Assembly: GCA_028751875.1 (NCBI GenBank)
Contig: CM054140.1
Location: forward strand, 13,069,168 to 13,133,167
Direction: 5' to 3'
DNA length: 64,000 nucleotides
Origin: Rapana venosa
Taxonomy: Eukaryota; Mollusca; Gastropoda; Neogastropoda; Muricidae
Under the pieces are notes generated by a model. The model did no database searches. It saw only the letters and a program-made list of their open reading frames with translations, and was not told where the DNA came from. Shown piece after piece: positions 58,395 to 64,000 of this stretch. A program made the position numbers and the translations under genes. Every line of letters starts with the position of its first letter. Position 1 is the first letter of the stretch.

Positions 58395-59265
58395 CAGACA
58401 GACAGATACCAACCAGACAGACAGGCAACAGACAGACAACAGACAAGACAGAAGACAGAGAGAGTAATATTTTGTTTTGTGTGTGATGTGGTGCGGTGTG
58501 GTGTGGCTTATGTGTTGTATAGAGAGAGGGGTGGGGGTGTTTGTGTGTGGGATGTGGCGTGACGTAGTTATGTGTGCGGTGTGTGTATGTGTGTTGTGTT
58601 TGTTTTTGTGTGTGTATGTGTGTGTGTGCCTGAAATGTGAAGTGGTTTTGTAGTCGTATATAAACAAATAAAGATGTCTCCACTCATTCATTTCTATCAC
58701 CACTCACAACACCCCTCTCTTTCACGCTCACTCCCACCCACATAGCCAGGCGGTAAAGCATTCCACCTCCCCCCCTACCACACCCACACCACCACACCCT
58801 TACACTTGCACTCACGAACCAGGCTGACAAGATCATGTCGTACAAGTGGAGGAAAGCTGAGCCACTGGTTTGGTCTCAACCTCTTTGCCAAGCTCCTTTC
58901 CTAACGGGGACACTGGAGGGAGGAGAGGGAGGAGGAGAGGAAAGACCGACACAGGCCCGACAGACAGTATGAAGAACGATGACGCAGAAAACTCAATCCA
59001 TCACGGACTGCACAGAGTCTGACAGGCTTGTGCTGTCGCTCGATCAGCTGAAGACAGACAACAGAACAGACAGACAGGCCCAGAACAGACAATGACAGGC
59101 AGGCCGCCCGAGAGACAGAAGACAGACAGCAGGCAGACCGGTCGGACCAGACAGACAGACAGGCAGATCAGACAGACAGCCTAGAGAACAATAGGTCCAC
59201 CAAACGCGCGAGTTTGCGTTGGTCTCCCACATGTTGGTCATACTTCATTATCAGCAAGATCTAAT

Positions 59266-59766
59266 CTTTCTCCTAAATCGAGAAAGTCCGGGCCGCTGCG
59301 CTCCCGGGAAGAGTACTCGCCACAAGAGCAGCGCACCATTTTTCTTCTTTTTCCCCTGTCTGCAACAAGAAGGCGAAAATTCGGGTCGGAATTGTGTGCG
59401 GTGGTTTAACCTCGCTTTTGGAACTCCCAACTTTCCTACCATCCATTAGACCAATGATGTGTGGTCCGGAGGCGCTAGTCTTTCGGATAAGACGATTAAA
59501 ACCGAGGTCCCCTGTGTTACCCATAATTATTTAGCGCACGTACGTAAAATAACCCACGGCAACACAGAGAGCTTGTCCTGGCAAAAATCTGCTAGAGAAA
59601 AGCCCCATCTGATAGAGAAACAAAATACTGTTGCAGACAGGGAAAAAAAAATGGGTGGCAGCTGCTGCTGTGGACGACGCAGCCTCTCTTCCCCGTGGAA
59701 AGAGCAGACCCGAATTGGTGTCTTAGGGGGGGAGGGAGAATAATATGGCTGTTGGACGTTAAATGG
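59266..59766. mobile_element. SINE family C pair, copy 3 twin
   Basis: Inverted tail at 59266-59369 followed by the plus-oriented element to 59766, identical to 42900-43400. Confidence 0.7.
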
Positions 59767-61660
59767 TTCGGGTTATGTATAAAAAAAAAAATTTTATTTT
59801 ATTTTCAAAGTATCAAGTATGTGTCTCTGCTGGTCTATAACTATTCCCGTCCAGCTCGCTAGTCAAGTGAATAGGACACATGGGAAATCTGGACAGATGC
59901 ACATGTCCTCAGCGGGTTCTTCCAAGCCATCGTCACCTTAGTTAGCAGCAGTAGTGGAAAGATAGCAAAATAACAGTCGCTAAGCCCCTCTCTCTCTAGA
60001 CCTGGCTTGAAGGACTTGGCTGGTCAGGCTCTGTGAGGATACTCCTTGTCCCATAGATACACACCCCCTACCACCATCCACGACTCCCCTTCCTCGAGCC
60101 ACGCTCCCCTCTTTTCTTCTAGGTACATTGGAGCAGAAAGTTGACATGAAGGTGTTAACTGTGTGTGTGTGCTGTTTGTGTTTGTGTTGTAGTTATGTGG
60201 GGTGTGGTGCCTGGTTGGTGGTTGGGGAGTGGATATGATTCGAGTGACGATGCTGTCTGTCATATTGAAGGTGGTGTCCTAGCAACATGTAGAGAAACAA
60301 CAGGCGTGCCATAGAGCCCGTGTCACCCACGCCCGCGTGCGCTGTGTGCGCAGCAGTACACATACAACAAAGCAGTCAAGCACACAACAAGCGACAACAT
60401 TATCTCCTCTCAATCTCGCTCACATATACACATCAACATCTCTCACGTCTCATCATCACACAACAAACACACACCGCTCTCATTGCAGCTCCACCAACAC
60501 ACCAAACACTACAGACTCACACACACACACACACACACACACGCACTAAAAAAACTAACAAAGGGATACACAACGCACAGCACGCACGCAGAAAAACCAC
60601 AGGGGCAAGGAAGGGAACAAGAGGAGAAAAAGAGATTGAGATGAAAGAGAAGAATTCTGATTCAGAGAGAGAGAGAGGGGGGGGGAGGGTAAGGCGGGAA
60701 GACAGACAGAAAGACAAAGACAACAGGCGACAGACAGACAACACAGACATACAGACACACAATCATTCAGACAGACAAGACAAAGAAGAGAGTTTCAATC
60801 TTGCTATCTAAACTAATACGTCACCTTTCAGCTTTTATGAGGCTTAACCTGGGCAAAAAATCTGTTTAAAAAAATTTAACAGAATATAAGGTGGGTTTTT
60901 TGGGTTTGTTTTCTTTAAAAAGCGGTTTCGAAATAGTCGCTGGCAGTGAATGCCCCTACCAAAATTCATGTCGGATGGCATCTGTCTCTCAAATGACTTA
61001 TGTCAATTGCATTCGGTTCCAGTATCTTAATAGCTATAATCATTTTGGAGGAAAATACCGGATTTTGTTGTTTCCCATTTATCAGTCATGGTATTTTTTA
61101 TTCGTTTATTCAGTAGGATATTGGAATATATTCTTCTGTTCCTTTTACAGTCCAGATCCCGCAGATCTATTTATCATCAGCCATCAGCCATTCATCACTA
61201 TCTATCTATCTACTAATCTATCTATCTATCTATCGTCGATCGATCTATCGATCTATCGATTATCTATCTCTTCTGTCTCTCTTACTCTCTCATCCGCACT
61301 TCTCATCGTTATCTCTCGTGATCACGTTCAGTAGTCAATCTCTCTCTCTGCTCTCTCATCCTGTTATACTATCTTTACGAAAACATTGTTTTTCTCTCAC
61401 CCTCACTTCCATTCACCTTTCTCCTTCCTCTTCCTCCTTGCTTTCTTCAACCCCCCCCCCCTTATCACCCCTAACTCCCCCCAACACCACCACCCCCACG
61501 CCCTAGTCACCTGCGTGCAGCTCTGTACTATTTGCAGTCCTGTCATCTGGGAAAATGACTGTCTCGATTTCAATGCCCCCTGTTTGCGCTGGTCAGGGGG
61601 GGTGTGGGGGGGGGGGAGGGGTGGTGGGGCGGGCGGGGGGGGAGGCGGATGACAGAATAC

Positions 61661-61826
61661 CAAGCTCTGGTTCAGCGGAAAATGAAGCCATCTGTGATTG
61701 GCCGCTGTCCCCTCTACTTGGCCATAGGGAGGGACCGGAAATGAAGTGGACGTCCTGTTGGGGCGGGTGGTCAGAGCAAACTGACCACATTCGTGACAAG
61801 GCTGAACGATCAGGATGGATATAGGC
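61661..61826 (+). repeat. dispersed repeat E, copy 3 twin
   Basis: Identical to 45295-45460. Confidence 0.62.
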
Positions 61827-61866
61827 TGATAATAAAAGAGGAGATGGTGGTGGGGAAGAGATCTAT

Positions 61867-61909
<43 letters not shown>

Positions 61910-63410
61910 TGAGAGAGAAGAGAGAGATTGACAGACATACAGACTGAGGTAGAGAGACACAGCCTGAGACGTAAAAGCAGAGACAGGAAAAGAGTGTTAA
62001 AAACAACAACAAAAGTAGAAATGTAGATGGAAATAGTTCAAGGTTCGTGCATCTACCGTTTCTGCTTTATTCCGGAGTTGTTTTCCTTCGGTTCTTTGCT
62101 TGAGCTCTGAGATTTACCAATGGTGAGGTTTTGCGTATGCGACCGTTTCAATCTATAATCTTAATAACTTATTTTCGTGTTAATTTGTTATCACATATCG
62201 GACAAAACGTACGAATAAAATTGGTTCAATTTCAATTGAATTCAATTTAAAACTTTATTATCTCAGAGACAGAGAAATTCTGCGTCTTTGCCAGAGTTAA
62301 ACAAGTTTAACACAAAAAATAAACAAATAAAAAACAAAGCTTACTGTTTATCTGTGTGTAGTTGTTTTGAGTTTTGGCTCCTTTCGCGAAACTTTGTTTC
62401 ATTTTGTGTGTGGCTTGTATGTTTGAAATCAGTATTTTGATGCTCATAGATAGCATGTCTTTAAAACCAAAACGCGTCTCCTTAACTTTAAAGCCCCATC
62501 ATCTTCCCCGCCCCCCCCCCACCCCCTTGTCTAATATCACATTAAGTGAAAAGACGTAAAATGGAAGCCATACATCTGCTCATCAAGCAGTACCAAATGA
62601 GTCTTTTGCTGTCACCCTTTGTACACCTGCTGTTTTCTTCTTCTTCTAATAATAATAACAATCATTATGCGGATGCCGCACTGACATTACCGTCAACTTC
62701 TTGATCCCAATATTCATTCTTTGATCTTCATTGACCCAACGCCAGTTCCATCTCTGTGTGACAACCAGATACAGGAGGTGCATTTCATTGACAGACCCTT
62801 TTATTTTTCTCTCTCTTACGAGCATGAACTATTTAACTAATAAGATGCCAGCGAGCCTGTAACACGGTTCAGTACAAATAGCGCGTGCCTTGTGTCTGTT
62901 ACTTGATTACTCGAGGGACCCCTCCCCCCAACACAAAAACCCTTATGGGGAGTGGGGTTTTTTTTATGTCCAGAACTCTGATGCACACTTGTTGGTATAG
63001 ACCCTGCCGAAGGTTTTCCCTAAAACCATGCCGACAAAGGATGTCCAACCATCGCACCTCATTTCCTACATTCTCACCTCACCTGACCTCACCTGACCTG
63101 ACCTCACCTATCTCGCAGTCCCTTGGACCGTGGGAGCACTAATGAAGATTCCCTGCCCTGCTGTCTCTGTTTGGGTGGTTGACGTCACAAGGCCGGCTTC
63201 CAAGGCTGTCCAGCCCTCTAAAATAGTTTGACCCCATCTGCCCTTAGTGTTGGACCGCTCGCCCCACCTTCCCCACCATCAATCTCTCTCAAAGCCTTCA
63301 CTGGCCGAATCCTGTCTTGAATGGCTGTGGGCGATTTATCGATATTAGTGGAAACGGAGAAAGGAAATCCCTGAATGGGCGACTAGTGTGTTAAGTTTGA
63401 TAGTCATTTT

Positions 63411-63766
63411 TGTTTATTCATTTTTTGTTTATGCTATTCTTTTATATCCAGGATAATGGAATAAGCCCTTATGTTCTTTTTTTTACATCCAGTCCCCGTG
63501 TGTATGCGGTTTTGTAAATTCTGTCATCTCTTTCACATAGGCACAGATACAATGGCCTCTTCTTACGAAAAGCGGAAGCAGGATTAAATGTGCGCAAGAT
63601 GTTCTGCGTGCGTTCGCTCACGGGGCCTCGGTTTATAGTCTCATCCGAAAGACTTATGGGTCGCACTGATGTAAAATTCCAGGGGAAAATATCCCCTTTA
63701 CGGGAACGAACCCGGGTCGATCTGATTGCGAGACGCGATGTCTAACCACTAGGCTATCCCCGTCCC
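63411..63766 (-). mobile_element. SINE family A, copy 3 twin of A3
   Basis: Same element as 47045-47397, with a few small differences near the tail and near 63533-63552. The head lies near 63744-63763. Confidence 0.83.
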
Positions 63767-64000
63767 GTTCATGGAGTCCCATACAGTGATGCGACTCCAG
63801 AGAGGAAAAAAAGACTTATATTGGTTTCTTTTTTTCGTTTGTGGTCTTTTTTGGAAGTGAGACCGCTTCTCTAGTTTTCTGTGTGAAGCAACCTTAGCCT
63901 TACTATGGCCGAGCTTACACCCTGAAAAAACACACGGCAAAGTGATGTCAACATGAAACTGCTGTGGTTAGTTCAATATTTTTATCTAATTTTGTGCCAT

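Larger units (their letters stand above)
52997..62420 (+). repeat. 9424-bp direct repeat, second member
   Basis: Apparently identical to 36631-46054 at an offset of 16366 bases. Confidence 0.93.
52445..64000 (+). repeat. locus copy 3, continuing past the window
   Basis: It begins with noisy homology to 36128-36630 (TATCTATC, TA repeats, CATACATACCCA). It is exact from 52997 to 62420, then near-identical with small indels to 64000, which matches 47631. All elements listed for 36511-47631 recur, so I list only the main ones below. Confidence 0.92.

Noticed and set aside
36631..62420. Genuine recent segmental duplication or tandem gene amplification
   Set aside because: No gene lies in the unit, microsatellites and the 31-G run are identical, the edges fade into noise and the junction is T-rich junk. 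I keep it as possible but unlikely.

Overview
The window is eukaryotic, intergenic and repeat-dominated, most likely from a marine gastropod mollusc. No ORF longer than a few dozen residues looks like a host gene. Nearly all the long open frames are translations of CT, GA, GT, CA, CTT, CTGT or homopolymer tracts. The gastropod reading rests on several tRNA-type SINE families. Two of them carry the V-domain module (TTCGGATGAGAC...AAACCGAGGTCC). Another has a tRNA-Ser/Leu-like head and a GGGTTA...AACATACCCAGCATGCA tail that I recall, unverified, from caenogastropod sequences. The only protein-coding remnant I can name is a broken non-LTR retrotransposon reverse transcriptase, present twice (31070-31666 and 50125-50720, both minus strand).

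Layout. 1-1850 is clean sequence with two adjacent SINEs (A1, B1). About 1860-30075 is visibly corrupted: homopolymers are inflated and complexity is low, as in an unpolished or mis-polished long-read consensus. Within it, 12330-30075 is a degraded but collinear copy of 34104-49540. 30075-33603 is clean and holds SINE A2, the LINE fragment, long CT tracts and a TAA/TGA array. 33604-34103 is exactly 500 N, a scaffold gap. 34104-50940 is a second, much cleaner copy of the same locus. 50935-52435 is almost pure T-rich junk. 52445-64000 is a third copy, offset from the second by 16366 bases. Over 36631-46054 and 52997-62420 (9424 bases) the second and third copies appear base-for-base identical, including a 31-G homopolymer. 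Beyond that they are near-identical with small indels to the window edge.

Interpretation. The dominant structure is one roughly 17-20 kb locus placed three times at three levels of consensus quality. Unmerged haplotigs or overlapping contigs plus a false join inside low-complexity DNA explain this better than a real triplication. The real biology visible is the SINE and LINE content: V-domain SINEs (families A and C), a SINE that looks like a tRNA 5' half joined to a 5S rRNA 3' half (family B), a tRNA-Ser/Leu-like SINE (family D), an unclassified dispersed repeat (E), a SINE present in one copy of the locus and absent in the other, and many microsatellites. I found no gene system, operon, CRISPR array or intact mobile element. 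Family letters A-E are my own labels.
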